Below, one piece after another: positions 22,600-33,983 of a DNA stretch of 64,000 nt. The notes beneath the pieces are model-generated. The model worked only from the letters and a program-made list of their open reading frames with translations, was not told where the DNA came from and did no database searches. Source of the DNA: Spirometra erinaceieuropaei (lineage: Eukaryota; Platyhelminthes; Cestoda; Diphyllobothriidea; Diphyllobothriidae); contig CACRXP010000037.1 in NCBI GenBank assembly GCA_902702965.1, positions 1,707,938 to 1,771,937 on the forward strand, read 5' to 3'. Within the stretch, counting starts at the first letter, position 1; each line of letters begins with the position of its first letter. The translations under genes were made by a program, and so were the position numbers.

Positions 22600-23140
22600 G
22601 AGGTTACACTGAACCAGGTGAATGTGACTACTGTTGTCCCTGAGTAGTCAATTCTCGTGCACTGACTGTTCACTCTTCATGCCAATCACAGTCTTCAGGA
22701 ACTCGACTGCGGTAAGATCATGCTTGTGGATGACGTTAAGCCGTATGACGTCATTAAGGTCCCGGGTGATCGGAAAGCCCCTCAAATTTATCTGCAACTA
22801 TTGTACACGTGTTTCAAAAATGACTCCCGGATTTTATTGAAAAGAGGTAAGTCATCCTTCATCTGCGTTGGGCTAACTACAATCCGTAGGGCAGTATGAA
22901 GGCAAATGGCTCGGAAGACATTTAAATACCTATAGTTTTAGCAGAAGGATCTCGGTGTCTGCATAGAAGACCAACTAAAATCGTAACCGCAATACATCGC
23001 GGCTGCAAAAACCTTCAGGACAGTACTGCATGTTTTCAAAAGGGCGTTTAAAGCTTACGATAGTTTCTACGGCAACTTCGTCCGGCCTCACCCCAAATTT
23101 GACGTATGGGCGTGGTTGCCATGGCTCGCAAAGTCATAGT
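22600..23140 (+). pseudogene. CR1-like LINE fragment (RT palm to thumb)
   Basis: The plus strand reads NHSLQELDCGKIMLVDDVK (22688-22744; FADDVK degraded to LVDDVK), then after a scrambled stretch QKDLGVCIEDQLKS, KTFRTVLHVFKRAFKAYD and NFVRPHPKFDVWAWLPWLAK (to about 23138). This matches the order in the better copy at 33984-34946. It is broken by stops and small indels. Confidence 0.7.
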
Positions 23141-23149
23141 TCAGTGTAG

Positions 23150-23600
23150 TTCGGTGTATTTGAGGGTAATATACAATGCACTTGAAAACCCCATTGAAAA
23201 CGGTGCCCACAACGTCCAGCTACTAAAGTGTTGTAAATAAAATATACATTTCACAGAACACTGTCTTTTTGAACGCGGGAGTGAAACCCGAGAACACTTG
23301 GTTGTAAGTGATGCTGGTGAGGTGGGACAACAATCACCCGCACTAGCGGTAGGTGTATGTTAGACGTCGGTTTGATCTAACAGCGCTGTTTCGTCTACCT
23401 GCGCATTATTTTTCAAGCAAATATACACCTACACATTGTTCAATTTTCTCCGTGAAATTCGCCATTATCACGTCTTCGGGAAGCCCGTTCCAGGCACTAA
23501 CGACTCGCTGTGAAAAAGAGTACCTGCAAACTTCCAGGTGGCATCACGATCCTTGAAGATTTAAAGAGATCCCACGCAGGTTGGTTGTTGTATACAAGGT
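23150..23600 (-). pseudogene. CR1-like LINE 3' fragment
   Basis: The minus strand reads YSFSQRVVSAWNGLPEDVI (about 23460-23520), the conserved CR1 C-terminal motif F-x-x-R-V-V-x-x-W-N-x-L-P. The 3' end carries a block like CCCCATTGAAAAC near 23195-23210, close to the 3' termini seen at 33830 and 40205. Confidence 0.65.
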
Positions 23601-23739
23601 GAAAACTTGTCGAGGTTTAGGACACAGTCCCGGTTCCTCAAAATACGACACGTGTGTATACGATTTTTAAAATGGCCTCAAGGATGGGCCAAGCGCGCGT
23701 CACGTAAAGAGAATCACTTGCCCTCATTGATTCAAACTC

Positions 23740-25197
23740 TGGCACATATGTATGTATGTATATTGAAGGGTTACAGGCAGAGCCCTTGATGACCCTATTT
23801 ATGTACAGTGCTTTCGCAGATTCATACTCAAAAATAAAATAAAATCGCAGGCATTTAAAATGTGATTGGGTCACAGTTCAATCGTAATCATAATGTAGTG
23901 CATGGGGTCACTGTAAATTAGTGCGGAAGATTGTATATGACAGATTTTACAAAAGTGGCTGTGCATAGTCATGCTGTACAAGCCGATTTCTGTCGAAAAC
24001 TATACGAGAAAGTTTTCTTTTAAACACACAAACTGTGTCAGCCGTCACCATCTCGCTTGGAGCGAGTTCCACGGCCTGACAACCCGCTGGCTGAATGAAA
24101 ATTTTCGTCGGTCTAAACGCGTGCGCTCATTCCCGACTTTGTTTGCATGGCCGCGTAGTTGGTTTGTACGGGCGAACTCAAGGAAGTCCTCTGCTCTTAA
24201 TGAGCAACCCTGGCCGCTAACAATCCGGAACGTCCAGAGTAGACTGCAGTTTATTTGTCTATAAGAGAGAGGGAATAGGTCAAGCAAATTCAGCCTCTTC
24301 TGATAAGACAATTGTTTCAGACCGTCGACCATCTTTGTCGCTCTGCGTTGCACCTGTTCGAGTAAGTTGATATCCTTCCTCATCCATGGTGAAGCTGCTG
24401 GCATTCCATACTCTAGATGACGTCTTACAAAGACACCAAAGAGTCTTTCGAAAAGTTCGGGAGGAAATATTTTAACTGCACGTCTGATCCAGTGTAGAGT
24501 ACTAGTAGCCTTCTGGACCATCTTTCTGCAGTGTTCTGATGGCGATAGATTTGTGGTCGTCCATACACCCAGATCTCTGTGTCTTTTCACAGTTTCTAAC
24601 CTCGTCCCGTCAATATAGTACTGGTGTTTGGGAGAGGCATTGCGGCCGGTGTTCAGGTGCAAAACCACGCATTTGGACAAGTGTAACTTCAAAAGCCATC
24701 TGTTCGACCAAGCACACAGTTTGTTGATGTTCGACTGCAACTTCTCTGCGTCATCATCGCATTTGACTTCACTTCATATTTTTATGTCATCCGCGAACAT
24801 GAGAGCCTCGCAATTCACTTCGCTGATGCAGTCATTAACCTTAATCAGGAAGAGTACTGGGCCTAAGATAGAACCCTGTGGGACACCACTTTCCACCTTT
24901 ACCCATTCCGAGGTATAATTATTAACGACGACTCTTTGTAGTCTGGAGGACAGAAAACTCCTGATCCACTTACACATTCTCCCTTGAATCCCTACATCCC
25001 AGATCTTTTGTAAAAGAAGCCTGTGTGGGACACTGTCAAAGGCCTTCTTGAAGTCAAAAAATATGACATCTACTGGAAAACCTTTATCGGTAGCTCGTGT
25101 CCATTTCTCGTGCAAGTAAAGAACACTCGTTAGGCAGGAGCGCCCGTCGCTAACATCTTCCGTCATCGGTCCTCCTCTAAGCGTGGTCACAAACTTC
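23740..25197 (-). pseudogene. CR1-like LINE, 5'-truncated (RT and 3' UTR)
   Basis: The minus-strand RT is well preserved from about 25160 to 24045. It reads FFDFKKAFDSVPHRLLLQKI, SGVPQGSILGPVLF and FADDIKI (24774-24800), then one in-frame TGA where a Trp codon is usual, then KLCAWSNRWLLKLHLSKC, DLGVWTTTNLSP, LEQVQRRATKMVDGL, SYRQINCSLLWTFRI and FSFSQRVVRPWNSL. The endonuclease and ORF1 are absent, the usual outcome of incomplete target-primed reverse transcription. The 3' UTR runs to about 23740, where ACATACATACATA repeats form the tail. Confidence 0.85.
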
Positions 25198-25525
25198 GAC
25201 CCCTGCTAAACGATAACAAAATCTTCCTCATCGATGACACTGACAAGGCAGAGTTTTTTAGTGCTTTCTTTGCATAATGCCTTAATGCTGAGTCCGAACC
25301 AGTCTCTTCCTTTCGTTCACTATCAGATAGGACACTGAGTACAATTGATGTCTCCTCAGATCTCATTCAGAAACACATAAGTCGTTTAAAATAGGCACAC
25401 TGCTCAGGAACGGACGGGATTCCGAATTCGATTATTAAACAAGCATCCGACCTTCCCACATTGCTAAGTCATTTATTCTCTGTTTATATTTCAAAAGGAT
25501 TCTTTCCTGAAACACGGAAGACGTC

Positions 25526-25856
25526 AAGTTTTCTTCCAGTCTTCAAGTGTGGATCTCGNNNNNNNNNNNNNNNNNNNNNNNNNNNNNNNNNNNNNNNNNN
25601 NNNNNNNNNNNNNNNNNNNNNNNNNNNNNNNNNNNNNNNNNNNNNNNNNNNNNNNNNNNNNNNNNNNNNNNNNNNNNNNNNNNNNNNNNNNNNNNNNNNN
25701 NNNNNNNNNNNNNNNNNNNNTTGCCGTTTGCCCCGCCCGTTCTTCCCCTCAAAACCGCCATCCCGTTGTACCCGACCCACCTAGAGAGGATTTCTCACTG
25801 TGGCTGCCTGTTGGGCTTCTGCCAAGTTTTCTTCCAGTCTTCAAGTGTGGATCTCG
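25526..25856. repeat. 33-base direct repeat bracketing an assembly gap
   Basis: The 33 bases at 25526-25558 (AAGTTTTCTTCC...GGATCTCG) recur exactly at 25824-25856. Between them lie the run of N (25559-25720) and 103 bases foreign to the LINE reading. The LINE frame resumes correctly after the second copy. Confidence 0.9.
25559..25720. other. Assembly gap (162 N)
   Basis: A run of N; its true length and content are unknown. Confidence 1.
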
Positions 25857-27180
25857 GTCTGATATTAAAAAATATCTGGACATGCAGAAAACATCGTCTC
25901 TAACAAAGCTTCTTGAAAGGATTATTTTCAATGAAATTCTTGACTTCTGTGTAGCTAGTCGACTTCTAAGCTCTAGTCAGCATGCATTTTTGCCTGAACG
26001 ATCCTGCGAAATTTGCCACTTAACATTTCTTAATCCAATCACTTCTCCTCATAAGGAACAGCAGTCAGTGGTAGTTACCTACTTTTATCTCAGCAAAGCC
26101 TTCGGCAAGTTGCTCCACAGATGTCTTTTGGTGAAATGGGAGGCTCTCGGCATCCGGCCGCCTCTACTCAACTTCATCAGGTCCTATCTGTCTAGCCGAT
26201 ATCAGAACGTCATGGTCAGTAGTAGTTACTCGACATCTCGCTCGATCACGAGTGGCGTGCTTCAAAGCACGATTCTCTTCCTTCTTTACATCAATGATAT
26301 TTCGACTGAACTTGGAAATTCGCAAACTTTTATTTATGCCGATGACCTCAAGTGTGCTTTCTCGTATTCTTAGGACACCGCAAACGTTTGTGTCGAAAAA
26401 ATTAATGCCGATTTGCTACGCTTAAGCAGATGGGGTTCAACATGGCAGATGGAGTTTCCATCATCCAAGTGTAGTTTCATGTTTTTTGGTCCTGCCAATC
26501 TTCCTGGTCCCATAGTTTTTAGAAGAATCCACTCTCAGTATGACCCATTATAAAGGATTAAGGTTTAGATTATGCAAGTAAACTTGCTTTATTGCCTCAT
26601 GCTGATAGAATTTCTGCCAAAGCTGCGCAGATATGTGGATTCATATCGCATAATTGTTTACTTCCGGAAATTAACCTAAGACATTATCAAATGTTTCTTC
26701 TTCCCGTCCTCGAATACTGCTGTCCTTCTTTTGGTTTAATGAACGCCTGCGACTGTAAACGAATCGAAAATGTTCAGAGGGTTTTCACCCGGAAACTGTT
26801 CTCTCAAGTCCCACCCGGTACTTCTTATACTCAGAGATGTCAGCTGGCGAACATTAAGTTTTTGTGGATTAGAAGAATCGGAGATGTCCTATGCCTTCTT
26901 TTTCGCATAAACACTAGGTCCAATCTTCCGCCCATTGACACTCCCATTCTGAGAGGTCGGTCTTTTGCTACGCGCAACTCCTCCATGGTGATTCCGCCGC
27001 CTCTTTTCACTACATCTAAGCGCTCCCTCTTCTTTGCTTCCACATATGCTTTCGTTTAGAATAATCTTCCGCCAGAAATTAGGCCGTCGCATAATAAACT
27101 GGTATTCAAGTCGCCTAACACCGGGAAGTATAAAGGCACCTTCAACGGGCTCATTACCGAACGCTCAGCTTTTTGACTTC

Positions 27181-29146
27181 GAAAAGGGTCCTCCTGGGAT
27201 TTAGTGGTAGATCAAGTGGAAACCCTCAATTATACCTTTACAAGCCCTGTTTTGAATTGGTTTCCAAAACCACCGCTATCCCTCTTCTTCCATAGCGACG
27301 GTTTTTGCGGTTCTTGATGTGATCTCCTTAGTTCCACCTTAAGCGGTCTGTCGACGCTCCCGGCGGAACCCTCAGTATTCACCGTCTACTAGTAGTTTGG
27401 TCGTATCTCCCTTTCCCACTCCTCGGCTGGGCTCGAAGCGAACTGTGGCCGATCGCATCTGAGTTCCTATCGTCTGGCCAATTTGACGCGAATAGTCTCA
27501 TTCGGCGCACCAATTCTACGCTGACGATGTCCGTTCTGAATCACATATACAGTACCACATGCGGACCAGTCCTCTCCGACCCGCATACGTACCCCTCAAG
27601 GCCGGCATTTATTTCTGCCATGAGGACGTCCGTTTATAATCCGTTATACACCGCCATATGCGGGCCAGTTCTACCCGCATTTTTGTGTTATTATGAGCTA
27701 CAGTTATTCTCCTTCTGTAAAATTACTCCAATCATTTTTGAATTCTTAAGTGGAGTTTTTTCCCTGCTCACTCATCATTTTTCTGAACGGACTACAAATT
27801 CATAAACTATGAATTACATTTTTTACAGATTCCACCTACCTCATCTGAAATTCATTTGAAAATTTGTTTTCACTTGCTTTAATGGGAACCCGACAGGTCT
27901 CTTATAAAAACTCTTTAATATTTTTTATTATCACACCTTTACGCCTCCTCGTTACGCTGACTACTCCATTGAGTGAGCGCCCAATCCAACAGCCATCATT
28001 TTGATGCTATGATGGGATCCCATGGGTCTTTATTAAAAAATTTATTTCTTATTAATAAGACTGTGCACGTTTACTTATTCGTTCCGAGACCTATTTGTAA
28101 ATGCTTTTTCCTTATTTTAAATGGCGTGAGCACACTGGTGATCACTATAACAGTTATAAGTTCTCGAGACACCTCAGTTCACATTCAATTACATATGCAG
28201 TTTCGTACTTAATAATATAAGAAATCGAATCGCAATTCCGGCGCAGAGCTACCAGAACGGAGTACGGGAAGGTGATGATAATATTAAAGCATCAGTTCTC
28301 ACAGATTTCATCCGGACTGCTTTCACCCGGGAGGCGTGTTATGTCCATCCTATCCGAAACTACAGCAACGGGAAGATAATGCATCGGTTGCATTAGCGGA
28401 AATGTGCATTTACTTCCGTATGGATAACAGTAAAATTACTCTGACCGAACTTCGTAAAGTTATCTATTATATACCGAATACGCTCATTTAGCGTTTGAGA
28501 ACCGGCTCATATACTTTGTGAATCAATGTCGATCATAACTGAGAACTGCAATGAAAGAATCCTTTCTATCCATCCGATGTACAAAGGAGAGATAAGGTCT
28601 CAATCAGTAGGGTACCGTTCAATTAATTCAACTTGCATTTTCTGCAGAACCATAGGACGACTTAGTCTGAAGCATTGGCTTACGTAGCTAAAACAGAGAG
28701 ACTTGCTACGTGCTGTCATCTCGGCCATTGACGGCAATGCTCTTTGCTACCGAATGGTATGTATTCACAGGAGAATTAGAATAATGTCGTTGGTCAGGGC
28801 TATTCAGTGGAAACCAGTTACTTTGACTAAAGAAACGCGTTTGGTAGTACGCCCCATCGGTGCCCCCACAAGATACTTTGACGTATGAATTCTAAAATGC
28901 CGCTTTAACGAGAGTAAAAAGCTTCCACTAAATGAGTTGTTAAGATCTGCGTTCGATAGTGTCGTATCTGAATGGGTGCCAGGTAAAAGAGTATCCCGAA
29001 TGTCTAGCAAAGGATCTTTTACATTTCTTGGCTTAATTGGAGATAACGGCCCATTTGTCTACCCCATATAATAGAGTTGAATGCACAGCTGCCCTGCACA
29101 CTTTGAGCTCGTGTGAAGTCGAAGTTGTCGCGAGTTCTGAATGAGT
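27181..29146. other. Spacer without a recognised gene
   Basis: This contains the two-unit imperfect repeat at 27525-27690 and otherwise anonymous sequence. Small open frames (27973-28212, 28703-28888) have no recognisable content. Confidence 0.4.
27525..27690 (+). repeat. Imperfect two-unit repeat, about 100-base period
   Basis: CACATGCGGACCAGTCCTCT followed by CCGACCCGCAT near 27555-27590 is echoed by CATATGCGGGCCAGTTCTAC and CCGCAT near 27656-27682. The stretches before each (GTCCGTTCTGAATCACATATAC and GTCCGTTTATAATCCGTTATAC in part) also correspond. Read as protein the echo is CGPVLSDPH against CGPVLPAF. It may be a remnant of a longer satellite or coding repeat. Confidence 0.5.
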
Positions 29147-31760
29147 CTATCGGTCTGTCGAATTCCTAGCAGGATCAGGCATCCAGTGGACCACTACGTC
29201 GTCGATTTTAAGTCCGCATGAACATGCACCCCATAAATGGGCTAAATTATCCTCAGTTATGATTAAGGCGTCGCTGACAGTAATACGAGGGGCGTTGTAT
29301 TCAATATTGGGTGGTAGTGTATGCATAACCCCGTTTAGTCCATGCTGGTGTTCAGCTCGAATTTTGCCCAGACCGGGTGGATGGTTGTAGAGTTTGTGAT
29401 GATGCTGGGTCAACGCCGTCTCCCAGCGTCGTGATGGCGTGCACCCATGGCTGCGAATTCGGTCGCGCCTTTTGTCCGCGACAGTGGAACGCGTGATAGC
29501 AGGGAAGTATGTCAACGTGTCTGCTGATGGAGTTGGTGTCAGACGCCCAGCACCCCGACAGTTCTCGCCCGGTCTTATTACTGCTTATTGCCCCATTGTC
29601 CGTGTGCTTAAGAAGCTGAATTTGTGGCCTTCCCCCGGGGTGTGTGTAGCGACCTGAGACAGTGGGTCACCTCCCCGGACTGCCCATTTGTGCTCCATTA
29701 TCTGTGAGCTGAGCCGTCACTCGGTCTGTATAATGGCGAGGACAGTCATGTCATGGGATCTGATAAGCAACACCAGATTGCTCTCGTTACTCTGGTCGGT
29801 CCTTTGTTTGCGTGGCATTTATGCGCCAGGTAGCTGTCGGGCGATAGGCGACACCCACTGCGAGCTCTTTGGCGATACATTCCGTTGCCCCTGATAGTCT
29901 TTATATACGGCAAAGGGTGGGAGAATTTTGGTAGCCCACCTTCGTTTGTTCCCCATGGACGTGTTTGGAGGGAGCTGCTGACGGGACTTTTTGATATCCA
30001 TTTCTTGCCGGTTGGTTCCGAAAATAGCACAGTACTCCTACTTTTCCCTCCAGTTCATTGCAATGCGTTCTTACCCTTTGAAAGTGTGCTCTAGCATAGT
30101 CGTGTTTATGCTCATCGGGTGCTTGCTGTGGGATTTGGGCATCTGAGTTGTGTTAGTCGCCTTTACGTATGCCGTTATGCTCAGATCTCTATTGAGTCTG
30201 CGTGTGACGAGGACATCAGTGAAAGGCAAACTCTGGGCTCCTCGTCTTTCCTTGTGAACTGAATGTCGGGCAATATGTAGTTAAAATGGCCTTTCAAGAC
30301 TGCCGGCCTGCCCACTTTCAATTAAAACGAACGTGTCTTCCGCATATCGGCGTCAAAACACAGGCAAAAAGTGGTCGAACACAACTTCCTCCGGCTCGTG
30401 TAGGACCAATGCCACAACCAGGCCGATTTTGAGGGATCCAACGGCGTTCCTCTGGCTTGCTCGTATATTCTACCACTGAAAGTGAAACAGATTTGCTGAT
30501 AGAATTCAAACAGCTGCGGTAAAGGGCCCATTTTTAGAGAGCTAGTCTTCCCGTAGTTCTCTTCGGGCCGTTTGCGTCAAACGTCGCTAGCCAGGTCCGG
30601 TGGGGTAGGTGTGAATAGTGAAACCACGTCGAAAATTACCATAATTTGACCAAGTCGGCCAGGAATTGGAAAGTCGAGTTGATGGAGGCCCTCAAGCATT
30701 CTCGAAAAAGTTCAATTTTCGTCCATCAATTTGGACAGATTGTAACTGGAGCTGCTTTCCAAGGCACCGATTGGTCGAAGGGGATCTTTGGGCTTAGGGC
30801 TACTGGTTAATCCGTAGTCCCGGGCCAGTGTCATATCCGCTGCTTTCAGCTGTCGTCATTCGTCTAACGATATCATATTGTTTCGCCTAAGCCGGTTTAA
30901 AAGTTCGGTTTGATGACCGATCATAGATTGTTCCAGTGAGGGAGGCGTAGGTTTGTAGGACTGTGGGTCGTCAAGAGGTGCTTTTGCCTTCCCGTTTTAG
31001 TCGACGGTTGCTCTTCCTTTGTGGGCTGGGGACACTATTGTATCTTGTCCGTTTTTAGTTTCTTTACAGCTCCCGTTTCCGCGGGTGTCATGCTGTTGGT
31101 GGGCTTATTCGTCAGTTGTAGGGAAGTGGCTTCCTGGTGCATGGCATGTTTGTTTGGTTTTTGCTAGAATGGCTTCGAGTGCAGAGATAAATTTGGCTGG
31201 ATTAGTATCTGCCGTATGAAGGTTGACTTCATGATTCAACACTCTCAGTTTTTGCACCTTTGACTGCCTGGACGATAGATTGTGCACAGCACGTCCGTCT
31301 GTTTTATATCCAGATTTTAATTTTCTGAAATTCTGGTCCAGGTTCATGTGCTTTAGTTCCCGTCCCATTTTACCAGCGTGGATATTGTTCGATCAAAAAA
31401 ATCAGCGACAGCTTTTCCAAACAATGTCGCGCACCCTGCCCTACTTGTTCACTGACATCAAGGAACTTGTGTAGGCTCAGACGACAATCGTTGACCTGCA
31501 CTCTCATCACTTGTCCGAATACATTGCATAACGTTTCTGTCCACCTCAATATTCGTCAGAGTTGCGTACCGTCGGTCGGCGCCAGTCCCTCCCGAATACA
31601 TTTTTGCAGAAAGCGTGGCTGATAATATGTTTCTGTCTTTCTAGTAGGTAATATCTCCCAGCCGCGAGCTGTGCGAAGCGCACCATATCGATATGTTCAT
31701 GAACTGAAGTTAATATGAGAATTCCAAGTCCCTGTTGCAAAGAAGACGAACGCGGAATGT
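29147..31760 (-). pseudogene. Penelope-like element, RT and GIY-YIG relic
   Basis: The minus strand reads, in order: a helical N-terminal part with VLNHEVNLHTADTNPAKFIS and ALEAILAKTKQ (31105-31368); RT motif VIFDVVSLFTPTPPDLA (about 30595-30640), close to the plus-strand copy at 1822; FTFSGRIYEQARGTPLDPS (30430-30485); a degraded active site where YVDD reads as YAEDTFVL in one frame (near 30330-30350); ILPDIQFTRKDEE (about 30245-30285); then the linker and GIY-YIG region with GVAYQIPCHDCPRHYTD (about 29720-29775) and NKTGREL-like and DTNSIS-like motifs (29530-29580). Frames shift repeatedly, so it is inactive. Penelope RTs prime from nicked DNA using their GIY-YIG endonuclease. Confidence 0.85.
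29392..29742 (-). repeat. Inverted arm 1 of the Penelope element
   Basis: This part of the Penelope 3' coding and trailing sequence matches the reverse complement of 31828-32236. Over the 285 bases at 29392-29681 I count about three differences. The inner end shares TATAATGGCGAGGA with arm 2. Confidence 0.9.
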
Positions 31761-31827
31761 TCAGATAATGAATAAGTTAGCTTGAGCTTTTGGCTTTGTA
31801 TAGGAGGCTATGACAAGGCTTTCCTCG

Positions 31828-32236
31828 CCATTATACAGACCGAGTGACGGCTTAGATCGCAGATAATAATAATAGTTGTATTTAATGCCTGTTTACAGGC
31901 CTTGTCAGGGAAGCGCTAAATACCAATCCGGCCAGCGCAAACGGGCCGCCCGGGGAGGTGACCCATTGTCTCAGGTCGCTACACACACCCCGGGGGAAGG
32001 CCACAAATTCAGCTTCTTAAGCACACGGACAATGGGGCAATAAGCAGTAATAGGACCGGGCGAGAACTGTCGGGGTGCTGGGCGTCTGACACCAACTCCA
32101 TCAGCAGACACGTTGACATACTTCCCTGCTATCACGCCTTCCACTGTCGCGGACAAAAGGCGCGACCGAATTCGCAGCCATGGGTGCACGCCATCACGAC
32201 GCTGGGAGACGGCGTTGACCCAGCATCATCACAAAC
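31828..32236 (+). repeat. Inverted arm 2 of the Penelope element
   Basis: A plus-strand copy of the Penelope 3' segment, head-to-head with the minus-strand body. It starts within the GIY-YIG coding part (CATTATACAGACCG) and ends at CATCATCACAAAC. It holds an extra 80 bases (31866-31945) that are missing from arm 1 and match the TAA-tailed repeat at 13038-13125. Such 5' repeats, direct or inverted, are known for Penelope elements as pseudo-LTRs. Confidence 0.88.
31866..31945 (-). repeat. Retroelement 3' tail with TAA repeat (copy 2), inside arm 2
   Basis: TAATAATAATAG and then TTAATGCC, TTTACAGGCC, TTGTCAG, GAAGCG and ATCCGGCCAGC in the same order as at 13038-13125. Since arm 1 lacks it, it was inserted into arm 2 or lost from arm 1 after the arms separated. 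Confidence 0.65.
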
Positions 32237-32604
32237 ACCACCGCCCTCCACCACTTTCTTCTCCTTGTTTGACCACGAAACTGCTCATTTAATGTCGTAT
32301 TCTCAGGCCAGTACGTATACTGCCTCAATCATCGCGCGTTCATTTTTTTAAGATAATTAAATAAGTAATTTTGTTTGACACCCATAGGAGCACTGTCTTA
32401 GCAATGAGAAATAAATTTTATGATGCATTTCAGAACGAGTAGGCGGTCACTGTACCGTGTTCAGTTTATGCATAGTCTGACATAGATAAAACCGTTAGCG
32501 GACACTAAGAAAAAATTCCCTTTTTTGAAAAGGACGTAGTGAATGTCGTTTAAATAATTTTTATGGAGAAAAGTGCATTGCCTATGGGAGTGCAAATACG
32601 CGGA

Positions 32605-32665
32605 TAGAATAGAATAGAATAGAATAGAATAGGTTTATTGTAGCGCCCTTGGGCACTGTCAGTCC
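32605..32665 (-). repeat. (AATAG)n tail and retroelement 3' block (copy 2)
   Basis: Five or so AATAG units, then GGTTTATTGTAGCGCCCTTG and GGCACTGTCAG, as at 12207-12245. On the minus strand the repeat is the 3' tail. Confidence 0.6.
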
Positions 32666-33814
32666 CCTTTGAACTCAGGAAAAAAACCTAAAACAAACTC
32701 GTCAATTTCAACTGCACTTTGACTTCATTTGCTTCGGGTGTCTGGTTAGCCAAAAGAGCGCGAATTGAGAGTTTGTTTTAAGTTAAAAAAACCTCAGTTC
32801 TAAGGGAAAATAATAACAAAATTTTCAAAAAATAACGATATGTACAATATAAAAATTGAAGTTTGCAGTTTGGTAGTTTTCGGGGGCATGAATAATCTGT
32901 CCTTCATGGCAATTGAAGAATTTTGATATCGGCCTGACCTTGAAATTATTTTCCTGCTGGGTAAATTTCGGTTTGCTCTAGTTGCTGGTTGTCAGTCTAT
33001 CTGGCCAGCTGTAAGGGGGCGGTCGCACAGTTCCTACGTATTTTTCAGGAGGCTTACCGTCGTTGTCTGGATTAAGAGCTGGAAAAGATGAATATATATC
33101 AGAAGTAAGAAGCATTCAATGGTAAGTCACAATCAAAACTGTCAAAATACTATTGAATCATGTATCATATTGCTCTTGTTAATGTGAAATGTGATAGGAC
33201 TGAACCGTCCGGTAGACAAGAATACATAGGGGATGCGAAACGGTCCTCGTAGAGTTTAGCTTCCTAAGCCAGGTGAGGCTCTCCGCTGCAGAGGCTATCC
33301 AAATATTCTTACGTTGACATCAGACGCAACCATCAAGGTAGCGAGACAGGAGGGACCCAGCGCAATCGGTCGCATTCCGCCTGAAGTCAAGGCAAAGGAG
33401 GAGATATTTAAGATTGCGGGAGTCACCAAATCACTGGAAGGTACTATTCTAATACTTCCCTGCTAACCGACCAGACAACTAGCACATGGTGACAACAGGT
33501 GAATCCGCCGTGATCGTCAACAGATCACTGGGGGTCGAAATGGAAAGATGACGTTATAAATCCGCAAACTCACCGTTCGCGAAGGGATATGGAGGAACAG
33601 GGCAAATTCTTCATTAGATTAAGATACGAGTATGGGATGTTAGGTGGTGGCAGACCCAGGCTGGGTCTAGCATTATGGATGAGAGCTTGAAATGTTGGAG
33701 TCCAGAGAAGATTCTTGATGAGGACCGGCGGTTCGAAGAGTGGAGGGGCCTTAGAGCGTGCAAGTCAACATGAACCACTACTTATTTGAGAAGTTGATTA
33801 GAGAGGAGATCATT
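32666..33814. other. Spacer without a recognised gene
   Basis: No coding region, RNA gene or element recognised. The right part (33280-33760) has purine-rich runs and short stems but no protein homology that I can name. Confidence 0.4.
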
Positions 33815-33983
33815 TCAGTTTATTTGGTAAGGATAATAGGCAAAGCCTTTGAAAACCCTATTGATTACATGTCAGCTCGTTAGAAATAACTGTACACGAA
33901 CAAAAAATATTCACTATAAAAACAGTACTTGGTTCATTTGAGTAACATTGCCTCAGAGAAAATATCTGTGGGGACGTTGGGTC

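Larger units (their letters stand above)
25201..27180 (+). pseudogene. Jockey-superfamily LINE relic with assembly gap
   Basis: The plus strand reads DDTDKAEFFSAFFA and GTDGIPNSIIKQASDLP (25230-25455), then a disturbed part around the gap. It continues with LLERIIFNEILDFCVASRLL, a fingers motif near SSQHAFLPERSC, LSKAFGKLLHRCLL, IYADDLKCAFSYS (26333-26371, active site) and, in another frame, the thumb and C-terminus FLLPVLEYCCPSFGL through NNLPPEIRPS (26592-27100). In-frame stops at 26371-26373 and elsewhere show that it is dead. It is the same family as 18180-19900 and 38940-40180. Confidence 0.75.

Noticed and set aside
25549..26373. Long plus-strand frame spanning the run of N
   Set aside because: The continuity through N is artificial; only the part after 25820 carries LINE motifs.
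29439..29657. A 72-codon frame repeated almost identically at 31971-32189 on the other strand
   Set aside because: Both are the wrong-strand reading of the Penelope inverted arms; the conservation comes from the DNA repeat, not from a protein.
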